Shown here: positions 8,837 to 20,008 of the stretch, piece after piece
Layout of the letters: each line of letters opens with the position of its first letter
How positions within the stretch are numbered: position 1 is the stretch's first letter
Source of the DNA: Lysobacteraceae bacterium NML93-0399
Lineage (GTDB): Bacteria; Pseudomonadota; Gammaproteobacteria; Xanthomonadales; Xanthomonadaceae
Reading direction: 5' to 3'
NCBI GenBank assembly: GCA_002307375.1
Contig: NTJI01000003.1
Span: 124,001 to 188,000, forward strand
DNA length: 64,000 bases
Program-made: the position numbers and the translations under genes
The notes under the pieces: model-generated
What the model was told of the DNA's origin: nothing
The model's database searches: none
What the model saw: only the letters and a program-made list of their open reading frames with translations

Positions 8837-9573
8837 GTCCGCCCTTTGGAATCGCCGGCGCGATCGGCGACGATGCACGCATGCAGCTGTACGCCTATGA
8901 ATCAGCGACCCAGTGGACCTGGGGCGCTGCGATCGCCATCTCTTCCGCCATCGCGCGCGACCTGGAGCACAAGCCGCGCGTGCGCCTGCTGCTCTCGGGC
9001 GGCAAGACGCCCGGGCCGGTGTACGCGGCGCTGTCGAAATCGCCGCTGGCCTGGGACCGTGTCGACGTGGCCCTGGTCGACGAACGCTGGCTGTTGCCCG
9101 ACGATCCCGACAGCAATGCGCGTCTGCTGCGCGAGACGCTGATCCAGAACAAGGCGCTCAAGGCGCGGCTGGAAACCATCACCCGCGCCGGGCGTCCCTT
9201 CGACGAGGCCGTCTCGACCGCCAACCTGCATGCACGCCAGCCGGCCGACGTGGTGGTGCTGGGCATGGGCGATGACGGACACACCGCATCGCTGTTCCCC
9301 GGCATGGTCGATCTCGAAGGCGCGCTGTCCGCGCGTTCTCCGTATGTCGGCGTCGATGCCGGTGGCAGCCCCGGCGCCGGTCAGTGGCAGCGTCGCATCA
9401 GCCTGACGCCGGCGGGCCTGGCGCCCGCGCATACGCGCATCCTGCTGATCCGCGGCGAGAAGAAGCGTGCCCTGCTCGACCGCCTGCTGCAGAGCGACGA
9501 TGCCACCGAATTTCCGGCTCGCATCGCCTTCACCACGCCGGGCACCCAATTGCACGTGCACTGGTGCCCCTGA
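8833..9573 (+). CDS. pgl: 6-phosphogluconolactonase
   Basis: This enzyme hydrolyses 6-phosphogluconolactone to 6-phosphogluconate. The 246-residue protein is of the DevB/SOL type, related to glucosamine-6-phosphate isomerase, not the beta-propeller type of E. coli. Diagnostic segments are LLLSGGKTPGPVY, VALVDERWLLPDDPDSN and VVVLGMGDDGHTASLFPG. The chosen start overlaps the glk stop by four bases; MQLYAYES, 16 residues later, is an alternative. A gap of 135 bp without visible genes separates it from edd. Confidence 0.94.
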   Translation: MSPPFGIAGAIGDDARMQLYAYESATQWTWGAAIAISSAIARDLEHKPRVRLLLSGGKTPGPVYAALSKSPLAWDRVDVALVDERWLLPDDPDSNARLLRETLIQNKALKARLETITRAGRPFDEAVSTANLHARQPADVVVLGMGDDGHTASLFPGMVDLEGALSARSPYVGVDAGGSPGAGQWQRRISLTPAGLAPAHTRILLIRGEKKRALLDRLLQSDDATEFPARIAFTTPGTQLHVHWCP

Positions 9574-9708
9574 CCGGCGAATGACGCCGTCGCGCCGCCC
9601 CCGCCCTGCCGAGTCCGCGCGCCGCCTGCGCGCATCGGGACGCCTGTCCCGCCTTCCCGCCCGCCCCGCGCCCTGCGCCGGGGCCCATCGATCTCATCGC
9701 CGCCGCCC

Positions 9709-11625
<1,917 letters not shown>

Positions 11626-11629
11626 CCCG

Positions 11630-12301
11630 ATGCCCACCGTTTCCCCGATGTCCGAGCGCCAGCAGCGCGCTGCCGATCTGCTCCGCGCCGCCGGCGTGCT
11701 GCCGGTCATCACCGTCCACACGCTCGACGAGGCGCGCGCGATCGCCGACGCGCTGCTCGAAGGCGGCTTGAACACGCTCGAACTCACCCTGCGCACGCCG
11801 ATCGCCATCGATGCACTGGCGATGCTCAAGCGCGAGCGCCCCGACATCGTCATCGGTGCGGGCACGGTGCTCAACGCCGACAACATCCGCGCGTCCATCG
11901 ACGCGGGTGCCGACTTCCTGGTCACGCCCGGCACGCCGCCGATGCTGGCCGACGCACTGGCGCAGGCCGACATTCCCGTGGTCCCTGGCGCTGCGACGCC
12001 GACCGAGTTCATGGCCCTGCGCGAGCGCGGTTTCCGCAACTGCAAGCTCTTCCCCGCCAGCGCCGTCGGAGGACTGGCGATGCTCAAGGGCCTGGCCGGC
12101 CCCTTGCACGACATGCGCTTCTGCCCGACCGGTGGCATTTCGGAAAGCAACGCGGGCGAGTTCCTGTCGCAGCCGAACGTGCTGTGCATCGGCGGTTCGT
12201 GGATGCTCGACAAAGGCTGGCTCGAAGTCGGCGACTATGGACGCGTCCGCGAATCCGCAGCGCGTGCCGCGCAGATCGTGCGCGAGGCCCGGCCGGCCTG
12301 A
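11630..12301 (+). CDS. eda: 2-keto-3-deoxy-6-phosphogluconate (KDPG) aldolase
   Basis: Eda cleaves KDPG into pyruvate and glyceraldehyde-3-phosphate, completing the Entner-Doudoroff pathway encoded by the upstream genes. The 223-residue class I aldolase has the catalytic glutamate region LNTLELTLRT and the phosphate/substrate loop VIGAGTVLN. The Schiff-base lysine lies in NCKLFPASAVGG. The ATG at 11630 has AAGGA about 13 bases upstream, and a second in-frame ATG lies six codons later. The operon ends in a strong hairpin. Confidence 0.96.
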   Translation: MPTVSPMSERQQRAADLLRAAGVLPVITVHTLDEARAIADALLEGGLNTLELTLRTPIAIDALAMLKRERPDIVIGAGTVLNADNIRASIDAGADFLVTPGTPPMLADALAQADIPVVPGAATPTEFMALRERGFRNCKLFPASAVGGLAMLKGLAGPLHDMRFCPTGGISESNAGEFLSQPNVLCIGGSWMLDKGWLEVGDYGRVRESAARAAQIVREARPA

Positions 12302-12310
12302 TCGCTGTCC

Positions 12311-12335
12311 GGCGGGCATCGTTGCGATGCCCGCC
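12311..12335 (+). terminator. Hairpin after eda
   Basis: An 11-bp perfect stem (GGCGGGCATCG / CGATGCCCGCC) with a TTG loop lies 10 bases after the eda stop, without a T-run. A second stem, ACGGCGCC / GGCGCCGT at 12405-12424, follows. Both lie between convergent genes and may end transcription in both directions. Confidence 0.5.
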
Positions 12336-12454
12336 TCAGGCCTCCACCAGAGGGCCGCAGACCGCCCGGGCGGTGCCGAACGGCAACAACGAGGCTCCGA
12401 TCCGACGGCGCCCGAGGGCGCCGTTAAAGTGTCCGGGCGCGCCGACCCCGGCTT

Positions 12455-14668
12455 TCAATCCAGGCGACGCGCCTGCAGTGTCAGCGATACCTGCGTGCCT
12501 GCGTCGTGCGCCGAACGGCCCAGCACGACGCGATAGTCGCCGGCCGCGATCCGCCAGCTGCGATCGTCGGGGTCGTAGTCGGCAAACAGGCGCGGCGCAA
12601 GCTCGACCTCGACATCGCGCGACTCACCGGGCTGTAGTTCGACACGCTGCCAACCGACCAGACGCAGCGGCGTCGCGTGGCCTTCGGGCAGATGCACGTA
12701 CAGCTGCGGCACGGTGGCGCCGGCGCGCTCGCCGGTGTTGCGGACGCGGAAGCTGGCAACGATGCGCTCGCCTTCGCTGCGCACGGCGAGATCGGACATC
12801 GCGAACGTCGTGTACGACAGGCCGTGGCCGAACGCGTAGCGCGGGGTCAGACCCTTGGCCGCGAACCAGCGGTAGCCGACGTTGGCGCCTTCGATGTCGT
12901 AGTCGATGGTGTCGTCGGGCTTCTGCGCAGGATTGAAGCCGAGGCCGGGAATCGACGGCCGCGGCAGCTGCGACACATCGACCGGCCAGCTCACAGGCAG
13001 ATGGCCCGACGGGTTCACCGCACCGGTCAGCAACTGCGCGATCGCCTCGCCGCCGCGGATACCCGGATACCAGGCCTGCAGCACGGCCGGCACGCGGTCG
13101 ATCCACGGCATCTCGATCGGGCCGTTGGTCTGCAGGACCACGACGTTGCGTGGGTTGGCCGCGGCGACGGCCGCGATCAGCGTGTCCTGGCCGTCGGGCA
13201 GGCGCATGTCGGGCAGGTCGACCGACTCGGCCGCCCATTGCGTGGCGAATACGATGGCGACGTCGGCCTCGCGAGCGAGGCGTGCGGCGGCGACGCGATC
13301 GCGGCCGTCGGCATAGTCGATGCGCGTCTCGGGCAGCGCGTCGCGCAAGGCCATCAGCGGCGACGAGGGCTGGATCATCACCGGGCCGGGCCATGTCGTG
13401 GGCTGGATGCCGTCCACGGCCGAGGTCCCGCGCGACGTCCAGCCGACCATCGAGGAACCGCCACCGGCAATCACGCCCTTGTCGGCGTGCCCGCCGATCA
13501 CCGCGACGCGGCGCACGGTCTTTGCCAGAGGCAGCGTCGCATTCTCGTTGCGCAACAGCACCGCGCCGGCTTCGGCCGTGCGCTGGGCGACGTCGAAGCC
13601 GATCGCGTCTAGCGCGTCGTCGACCGGCTGGCGCTGCGGCGCATGTTCGAACGCGCCCACCGCGATGAAGCTGCGCAGGATGCGGTGGACCATGTCGTCA
13701 AGCCGCGCCTGCGGCACGGTGCCGGCGCCGACTGCCATGCGCAGCGGCACATCGAAATACACAGCCTTGTCGAAGACCTCGCCGGCCGACTGCTGGTCGA
13801 GCCCGGCGTTCGCGGCCTTCGAGGCGCTGTGCACGCCGCCCCAGTCCGACATTACGTAGCCGGGATAGCGCCAGTCGCGCTTGAGCACGTTATTGAGCAG
13901 TTCCTCGTGCTCGCAGCCGTAGGTGCCGTTGATGCGGTTGTAGCTGCACATCACCGAGCCGGGCTGGCCGATGTCGATGGCGATGCGGAAGGCCAGCAGG
14001 TCGGACTCGTGCATCGCGCGGTCGCCGATCTCCGCGCTGTGGAAGTTGCGCGCGGTCTCCATATCGTTGAGCGCGTAGTGCTTCATCGTGGACAGCACAT
14101 GCTGCGACTGCACGCCGCGGATCGATTCGCCGACCAGCGTGCCGGCGAGCAGCGGGTCTTCGCCGGCGTACTCGAAGTTGCGGCCGTTGCGCGGATCGCG
14201 CTGCAGGTTGACGCTGCCGGCCAGCAGCACGTTGAAGCCCTGCCGCCAGGCCTCGCGGCCCATGGTTTCGCCACCCTTGAAGGCGATCTCGCGGCTCCAG
14301 GTGGACGCGGTCATCGGACCGGACGGCATCGCCGTCGCGTGATCGCCCTCGCGTGCACCGCCGGGATTGGTGACGCCGAGGCCGGCATCGACAAGCCCCT
14401 GCGATGGAATACCCAGACGCGGAATCGGCGCGACGTAGCCGGCGGCGACCAGCGCTTCGGCCGGCTTCTTCTCGCCGATCGCGAAGCGGCTGCGGATCAG
14501 CGCGAACTTCTCGTCCTGCGTCATCGCCGCGACCAACAGCGCGGCGCGCTCGTCAGGCGACTTCGTCACATCCATCCACGGCTGCGTGGCCGGTGCGTCC
14601 TGCGCGAATGCGGGCATCGCCGCGAGCAATGCGCATGCCAGCATGCGCATCGGGAAACCGGTTTCCAT
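12455..14668 (-). CDS. bglX: GH3 family beta-glucosidase, exported
   Basis: The 737-residue protein resembles periplasmic GH3 beta-glucosidases of the BglX type, which remove glucose from oligosaccharide ends. A signal peptide is visible in MRMLACALLAAMPAFAQ. The catalytic nucleophile is expected in YVMSDWGGVHS. A C-terminal fibronectin-III-like domain follows the GH3_C domain (QLYVHLPEGHATPLRL...). The longer frame upstream of 14668 is a translated REP and is rejected as coding. The gene is the last of the glycan-utilisation cluster on the minus strand. Substrate is not shown by sequence; beta-linked gluco-oligosaccharides are inferred. Confidence 0.9.
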   Translation of the reverse strand: METGFPMRMLACALLAAMPAFAQDAPATQPWMDVTKSPDERAALLVAAMTQDEKFALIRSRFAIGEKKPAEALVAAGYVAPIPRLGIPSQGLVDAGLGVTNPGGAREGDHATAMPSGPMTASTWSREIAFKGGETMGREAWRQGFNVLLAGSVNLQRDPRNGRNFEYAGEDPLLAGTLVGESIRGVQSQHVLSTMKHYALNDMETARNFHSAEIGDRAMHESDLLAFRIAIDIGQPGSVMCSYNRINGTYGCEHEELLNNVLKRDWRYPGYVMSDWGGVHSASKAANAGLDQQSAGEVFDKAVYFDVPLRMAVGAGTVPQARLDDMVHRILRSFIAVGAFEHAPQRQPVDDALDAIGFDVAQRTAEAGAVLLRNENATLPLAKTVRRVAVIGGHADKGVIAGGGSSMVGWTSRGTSAVDGIQPTTWPGPVMIQPSSPLMALRDALPETRIDYADGRDRVAAARLAREADVAIVFATQWAAESVDLPDMRLPDGQDTLIAAVAAANPRNVVVLQTNGPIEMPWIDRVPAVLQAWYPGIRGGEAIAQLLTGAVNPSGHLPVSWPVDVSQLPRPSIPGLGFNPAQKPDDTIDYDIEGANVGYRWFAAKGLTPRYAFGHGLSYTTFAMSDLAVRSEGERIVASFRVRNTGERAGATVPQLYVHLPEGHATPLRLVGWQRVELQPGESRDVEVELAPRLFADYDPDDRSWRIAAGDYRVVLGRSAHDAGTQVSLTLQARRLD

Positions 14669-14694
14669 CGAATGCCCCTCCCCCAGAAGATGTA

Positions 14695-14765
14695 CCTGCA
14701 GGAGCGCGCTTGCGCGCGAGCGGCTCTCACTGCGAAACCGTTCGCGCGCAAGCGCACTCCTACAC
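14695..14765. repeat. REP/BIME element
   Basis: An inverted pair of REP arms lies between the GH3 gene and the discoidin-domain gene: GGAGCGCGCTTGCGCGCGAG and GCGCGCAAGCGCACTCCTAC. It partly fills the short gap upstream of the GH3 start. Confidence 0.8.
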
Positions 14766-14804
14766 ATCGATGGCCCGCCGGCGCGCGCCGGCGGGCGTCA
14801 CAAC

Positions 14805-17800
14805 TCAACCCGCGCCGGCGACCCGCACCCTGGCGCCGGCGCGCGTGATGCGCAGTTCGTTGCCCTGCCACTGCGCCGGCTGGCCGTCGATCGTCGTCGC
14901 ACCCGGCACGCTCGAATACGGCCACTGCAGCACGAGACCGCCTTCGGGCAGACCGCTGCCGGCTGCGACATTGAGCAGCAGCGCGTCACCGTCGCGGCGC
15001 AGCGAATACCCCACCGTGCCCTGCGGCGTGCGCATGCCGCGCAGTGCAACACCTTCGTCCAGCCACGCGGCAGGCACACCGGCAGCGAGCACCAGGCTGC
15101 CGTCGACCTCGCGCACGTAGGCGAACATGTCCAGCGCCGAGCGCACGAAGTCCGAGCCGACCCAGGCATGCGGCAGGTCGCCGAGGAAGAACGGCTTGCG
15201 CGGCGTCGGTGTCACCACCTCACCCCACTGGTTCCACGGCTGCGGCGCGCGGTGGCCGAAGAACCACTCGCGCACTTCATTGGCACGCTCGCGCCAGCCC
15301 AGACGCACGAACGCGGCGACGTTGCGCCACTCGTAGGGCGTGTAGTCCTTCCATTCTTCCGTGCCGTCGCGGCGGCCGGCGAACTTCGTCCAGTAGCGTT
15401 CGAAGGTATTGGTCAGCAGCGGCTCGGGCAGACGGCCCTGCTCGCCACCGGGCGCGAGTGCGATCGTCGTCGAGGTCGCATCGAAGTCGCCGAGTTCGGC
15501 GGCGCCAGGCAGGAAGTCGATGCCGTGCTGCTCGGCGGCGTTGCGCAGGGATGCGTCGAGATCGACGCGGAACTCGTCACGCGAGGCGGCCATGCGCTTG
15601 GCATCGTCCCTCTTGCCGAGAGCCTCGGCGATCTCCACCGCATCCTTGTAGCCGCGCAGCGCCCAGAAGTTGTCCCAGTACGAATGCATCGGCTTGGCCG
15701 AATAGCCTTCGTGGCTGATCGAGGCCGGCATCATCCCGTAGAAGGCCGCGTTGAGTGCACGGTTCTCTTCGGTGCGCTCGCTGGCGCGCAGTTCTTCCAT
15801 GTAGGTGTAGGCGCCCAGCACGTGCGGCCACATCGCCTGCAGGAAGGCCTCGTCGCCGGTGTAGCGCCAGTACTCGGCGATGTTGAAGATCAGCTCGCCG
15901 TGACTGTCGTTCTCGGGCACCGGATCGCTGCCGCGATCGTCGACGCAGCACGGCACCTTGCCGTTGTCGAACTGGTACGGCGCGTACCACTCGACGTACT
16001 CCTTGACGACTTCCGGGCGCCCCATGCGCAGCAGGCCCTCGGAGATCATCGCGCCGTCGCGGATCCAGCTGCGCGCATACGAGCGCGTGCCCGGCTGCAG
16101 GCGCGGTCCGATGCGCGAGATCAGCATGTGCGCCAGGGATGTGCGCAGCGTGTCGGCCAGATCCTTGCCGGCGGCCGGCACGTCGAAGCCGACTTCGTCG
16201 AGCTTGCCGCGCCACTCGCGCGCCACCGCGTCCTGCATCGCCTGCGGATTCCAGTTGCCTGGCGCGGTCATGTCGCCGTCCATCGGGATCAGCAGATCGA
16301 ACTCGCGCGATTCGCCCGGTGCCAGACGCACGTCATAGACCAGCGCGCCGGAGGCCAGCGCCTGCGGATCCTCGACCTCGGTCGTCGTCGGCCAGACGCC
16401 AGTCGCGATGTGCTCGACCTCCATGCCCGCATCGAACGTGGTCGCAAACGCGGCCTGCGCCGGCTGGCGTGCGAACACGCGCGGCTTGCCGTCGACGCGC
16501 ACACCATCGGTGCTCACGGCGAGCTGGCGGATCGGGCTCACGCCGCCGGTGATGTTGAGGAACTGGGTCGGCGGATTGACCTGCATCGGTCGCACCGCGA
16601 GCGCGAACTGGTAGTCGCGCGCCTCGGTACCGGGGTTGCTCAGGCGATAGCGCGCGACCAGCTGCGAATCTTTCGGCGTGCCGCTCGCGAAGCCGGTCAC
16701 GCGCAGATTCAATGCCTCGTGCGTCCAGTCCACGCTCGGGATCGGCAGATAGTCGTCCTGCAGCATCTGTGCGATCTTCGCGTCCGCCCAGGTCACCAGT
16801 GCATCGCCGACGCGCACGAAGGGTTCGATCGAGAATCCGCCGGCAGCGACCTCGATCGCGCCGTCCTCGCCGATCAGGCCCTGCTCGTAACCGCCATCGA
16901 GGCCGAGAATGGTCCAGTAGGCCTGTTCGCCGCTGAAGCCGCGCGGGAACTGGCCCTTGGGTCGATCCTTCGCGACCGCTTCGAGCACGTCGTTGGGATG
17001 CTCGGACATCGCCAGCGGCTGCACGGCCACTTCATTCAACGCGAATCCGTCGCCCGGACCTGCGCGCAGATCGAGACCGATGTAGCGCGCCTCGGCTTCC
17101 GGCAGCGACAGCCAGTCGACGCCGCCGTTGCCCCCGGTGACCTCGCGGACCTGCGTCCACGTCTCGCCGTCGCTCGACAGCGAGACCGTGTAGGCCGAAG
17201 CGTGACGGCCCGGCTGCCACTGCAGGCGCAGACCGCCGAATTCGCGGGTCTTGCCCAGATCGAGCACGAGGTTCTGCGGCGCGGCCGGCGTGACCCACGC
17301 GCTTTCGGCGTTGCCGTCGACGACATTGCCGACGTCGGCAGACGTGGTCGTGGAGGCCGCGCTCGCGGTCAGCGGCGAGGTGTCGTCGGCCGGCAGCGCT
17401 TCGAACGTCAGCTGGTCGAAGCAGACCGTGCCCTTGCCGCCCGCGTTGTTGTAGATCGTGAACTCGATCTTCTCGCTGGCGCGCAGCGTCTTGTCTTCGT
17501 CCGGTCCCCAGGCCTTGTCGATGTGGCGCTTGCGATAGCGCACGTCGGTCCAGTCTTCCGGGAAGTCGTACTTCGGCCGGTTGACCCACCACACGTTGTC
17601 GCCGCTGGCGTCGATGAGCTTGAACTGCAGATCGTTGGCCGGCGATTCGCCGCGCATGCGGAATGCGAAGCGGTAGTTCTCCGGGTACTGCATCGGCAGC
17701 GTGCGCTGGATGCCGACGTGTCCGGAGACGCCGTTGTAGTCGTAGTCCAGACACAGCGCCTTTCCGCCGTCGGCATCGATCTGGCGCAGCGTGCCGGTGA

Positions 17801-18050
17801 CCTGGTTGGAGGTCACGACGGTCCAGGCGGCGGGATCGTCGAAGGCGTCGAGCACGCGGACCTCGGCGCGGTCATTGCCCGCGGTCAATGAAGCACCATC
17901 GGGCGCCGGAGAAACGTTGCAGGCAGTGAGCGCGACGGCCAGCGTGGCGAGCCCGCCAATGCGTGCGAGATGACCGGGACGGAATGCGCCGGCAGGCGTC
18001 ATGTCGGTGTCGGCAGGCGCGCAGTTGGCGCGGGTGTCGAGGGTCTTCAT
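14805..18050 (-). CDS. Discoidin-domain (alpha/alpha)6 glycosidase-like lipoprotein
   Basis: This is a large (1081-residue) putative lipoprotein with lipobox LTAC at Cys44, or Cys28 if translation begins at the internal Met17. Residues about 65-215 look like a carbohydrate-binding beta-sandwich (LDAFDDPAAWTVV..., GTVCFDQLTFEAL). Residues about 220-340 form an F5/8-type-C discoidin-like domain. The rest resembles six-hairpin glycosidase folds, with YARSWIRDGAMISEGLLRMG, a Trp-rich segment and repeated helical pairs. I do not recognise its glycoside hydrolase family. Its place between GH3 and ABC permease genes suggests that it processes the same glycan at the outer membrane or in the periplasm. 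No ribosome site decides between the two starts. Confidence 0.75.
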   Translation of the reverse strand: MKTLDTRANCAPADTDMTPAGAFRPGHLARIGGLATLAVALTACNVSPAPDGASLTAGNDRAEVRVLDAFDDPAAWTVVTSNQVTGTLRQIDADGGKALCLDYDYNGVSGHVGIQRTLPMQYPENYRFAFRMRGESPANDLQFKLIDASGDNVWWVNRPKYDFPEDWTDVRYRKRHIDKAWGPDEDKTLRASEKIEFTIYNNAGGKGTVCFDQLTFEALPADDTSPLTASAASTTTSADVGNVVDGNAESAWVTPAAPQNLVLDLGKTREFGGLRLQWQPGRHASAYTVSLSSDGETWTQVREVTGGNGGVDWLSLPEAEARYIGLDLRAGPGDGFALNEVAVQPLAMSEHPNDVLEAVAKDRPKGQFPRGFSGEQAYWTILGLDGGYEQGLIGEDGAIEVAAGGFSIEPFVRVGDALVTWADAKIAQMLQDDYLPIPSVDWTHEALNLRVTGFASGTPKDSQLVARYRLSNPGTEARDYQFALAVRPMQVNPPTQFLNITGGVSPIRQLAVSTDGVRVDGKPRVFARQPAQAAFATTFDAGMEVEHIATGVWPTTTEVEDPQALASGALVYDVRLAPGESREFDLLIPMDGDMTAPGNWNPQAMQDAVAREWRGKLDEVGFDVPAAGKDLADTLRTSLAHMLISRIGPRLQPGTRSYARSWIRDGAMISEGLLRMGRPEVVKEYVEWYAPYQFDNGKVPCCVDDRGSDPVPENDSHGELIFNIAEYWRYTGDEAFLQAMWPHVLGAYTYMEELRASERTEENRALNAAFYGMMPASISHEGYSAKPMHSYWDNFWALRGYKDAVEIAEALGKRDDAKRMAASRDEFRVDLDASLRNAAEQHGIDFLPGAAELGDFDATSTTIALAPGGEQGRLPEPLLTNTFERYWTKFAGRRDGTEEWKDYTPYEWRNVAAFVRLGWRERANEVREWFFGHRAPQPWNQWGEVVTPTPRKPFFLGDLPHAWVGSDFVRSALDMFAYVREVDGSLVLAAGVPAAWLDEGVALRGMRTPQGTVGYSLRRDGDALLLNVAAGSGLPEGGLVLQWPYSSVPGATTIDGQPAQWQGNELRITRAGARVRVAGAG

Positions 18051-18099
18051 GCGGTGCGTTGGCTCCGTGGTTCGTATCGACGATGTGGCGCTTTGCTGG

Positions 18100-18169
18100 T
18101 GTAGGAGCGCGCTTGCGCGCGAAAGGCTCTACCGGTGAAGCCTCGCGCGCGCGAATGCGCCCTCACGCA
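18100..18169. repeat. Degenerate REP/BIME element
   Basis: An intact left arm TGTAGGAGCGCGCTTGCGC is followed by a decayed right arm near 18140-18169. It lies in the 230-bp gap between the discoidin gene and the downstream permease end, which otherwise holds no gene. Confidence 0.65.
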
Positions 18170-18281
18170 ATGCAACTCAGCCTTCCATGGCGCAACACGA
18201 TCGGCTCGGAACGCCCTGCCCGGCCATCCATGACCGGACGTTCGAAACGCGCGCGCGGCAGTGCCGCGCAAACGCGCGTCC

Positions 18282-19133
18282 TCACCCCTTCACACTTCCC
18301 AGCAGCAATCCCTGGATGTAGTAGCGCTGCAGCGCGAGGAACAGCAGCAGCACCGGAATCACCGTGACGACGGCGCCGGCCATCATCATCTCGACGTCCT
18401 GGATGTGCTCGCGCGACAGTGCCGCCAATGCCACCGGCAGCGTGTAGTTGGTCTGGTCGGTCAGCACGATCAGCGGCCACATGAAGTCGTTCCACGCGGC
18501 CATGAAGGTGAAGATGGTCAGCGTGACGAGCACCGGCTTGAGCATCGGCAGCACGATCTGGAAGAAGATCCGCAGCTCGCCGGCGCCGTCGATGCGCGCG
18601 GCCTCCAGCAGCTCGTCGGGAATCGAGCGCGCGTACTGACGCACCAGAAAGATACCGAACACTGTCGCCAGGCCCGGAATGATCACCGCGCCGAAGCTGT
18701 TGACCAGGCCCATGCCTTTCATCATCAGGAACAGCGGCAGCATCGCGACCTGCGCCGGGATCACCAACGCCGCCAGCAGAATCTGGAACAGCCGTTCGCG
18801 GCCACGGAAACGCAGCTTGGCGAAGGCGTAGCCGGCCATGGTGTTGATCAGCAGCGCGCCGAAGGTGATCGCGCCCGAGATCGCCAGGCTGTTGGCGAAG
18901 TAGCGCCCCATGCCCGCGCGCGCGAATAGTTGCTGGTAATTGTCGAACGTCAGCGCGGACGGCAGCAGCGGCGGTGGAAAACCGCTGGCCTCGCCCGTCG
19001 GCATGAACGACACCGACAGCATCCAGGCCAGCGGCGCAAGCGCGACGACGGCCAGCGCGACCAGCCCGCCGTTGACCAGCCACGCCGACCAGCGCGATGC
19101 GCCGACTTCGCGATACGTGCCCACCGCGCTCAT
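18282..19133 (-). CDS. Carbohydrate ABC transporter permease (MalG type)
   Basis: One of the two inner-membrane channel subunits of a CUT1 sugar importer. The 283-residue protein has six predicted membrane helices and the ATPase-docking EAA motif EAARIDGAGELRIFFQIVLP. Its C-terminus ends in YYIQGLLLGSVKG, typical of MalG/UgpE-like permeases. The start ATG overlaps the upstream permease stop by four bases, so the two are coupled. No ATPase gene is in this operon; the UgpC-type ATPase at 5.0-6.1 kb is the likely partner. Confidence 0.93.
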   Translation of the reverse strand: MSAVGTYREVGASRWSAWLVNGGLVALAVVALAPLAWMLSVSFMPTGEASGFPPPLLPSALTFDNYQQLFARAGMGRYFANSLAISGAITFGALLINTMAGYAFAKLRFRGRERLFQILLAALVIPAQVAMLPLFLMMKGMGLVNSFGAVIIPGLATVFGIFLVRQYARSIPDELLEAARIDGAGELRIFFQIVLPMLKPVLVTLTIFTFMAAWNDFMWPLIVLTDQTNYTLPVALAALSREHIQDVEMMMAGAVVTVIPVLLLFLALQRYYIQGLLLGSVKG

Positions 19134-20008
19134 ACCAGCTCCCGCCGGCGACCGGCGCGCAAAAGCAGCGTCGTGACGCCGAGGATGATTAGGAACAGCA
19201 GGAACGCCACCGCCGACGCGCGGCCGAGGTTCCACCACATGAAGCCTTCCTCGTACATGAAGTACAGCACGCTGACCGTGCTCTGCAGCGGGTCGCCGCG
19301 GGTCATGACGTAGGGTTCGGCGAACAACTGGAAATAACCCGACACGGTGATCACCGCGACCACCAGCAGCACCGGTCCCAGCATCGGCAGGGTCACGTGC
19401 AGGAACTGCTGCCAGCGCGAGGCGCCGTCGATGCGCGCGGCTTCGTAGAGGTCTTCGGGAATCGCGGCGAGCCCCGCGATGAAGATCACCATGTTGTAGC
19501 CGAAGTTCTTCCACACGGCGAACAGGATGATCGTCGGCATCGCCCAGGTCGGATCGCCCAGCCAGTCGACCGGCGCGATACCGATGTGGCCCAGCGCCCA
19601 GTTCACCAGCCCGTAGCTGGTGTGGAACAGATAGCGCCAGATCACCGCGACCGCGACCAGCGTGGTCACCACCGGCGCGAACAACGCGGTGCGGAACAGG
19701 CCCTTGAAGCGTGCGACCTTGGCGTTGAGCAGCAGCGCGGCGCCCAGCGACACGCCGATCGACAGCGGCACGCCGATGACGACGAAGTACGCCGTGTTGC
19801 CGAGCGATTTCCAGAACAGCGGCGTCTGCAGCAGGTCGACATAGTTGCCCAGTGCGACGAAGCGCAGGTTCGACATGTCAGCCAGTGCGTACAGGTCGAA
19901 GTCGGTCAGGCTCAGCAGCAGGGCCGACGCGACCGGAATGCCGAAGAACACGCCGAGCAGGATCAGCGCGGGCCCGGCGAAGATCCAGCCGGCGGTACTA
20001 GCGCGCAT
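19130..20008 (-). CDS. Carbohydrate ABC transporter permease (MalF type)
   Basis: The second channel subunit of the CUT1 importer: 292 residues with about six membrane helices and the EAA loop YEAARIDGASRWQQFLHVTL. The start MRASTAGWIFAGPALILL gives the expected short N-terminus. The extra 30 residues upstream in frame are encoded by a REP and the end of the preceding gene. The preceding binding-protein gene now overlaps this start by 11 bases because a REP has extended it. Confidence 0.93.
   Translation of the reverse strand: MRASTAGWIFAGPALILLGVFFGIPVASALLLSLTDFDLYALADMSNLRFVALGNYVDLLQTPLFWKSLGNTAYFVVIGVPLSIGVSLGAALLLNAKVARFKGLFRTALFAPVVTTLVAVAVIWRYLFHTSYGLVNWALGHIGIAPVDWLGDPTWAMPTIILFAVWKNFGYNMVIFIAGLAAIPEDLYEAARIDGASRWQQFLHVTLPMLGPVLLVVAVITVSGYFQLFAEPYVMTRGDPLQSTVSVLYFMYEEGFMWWNLGRASAVAFLLFLIILGVTTLLLRAGRRRELV

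Noticed and set aside
14669..14767. N-terminal extension of the GH3 enzyme (CRSALARERF...)
   Set aside because: It is the translation of a REP element; the signal peptide begins at 14668 or shortly after.
14586..17891. An 1101-codon plus-strand open frame
   Set aside because: Antisense shadow of the 1081-residue discoidin-domain lipoprotein gene; composition is typical of a complementary frame.
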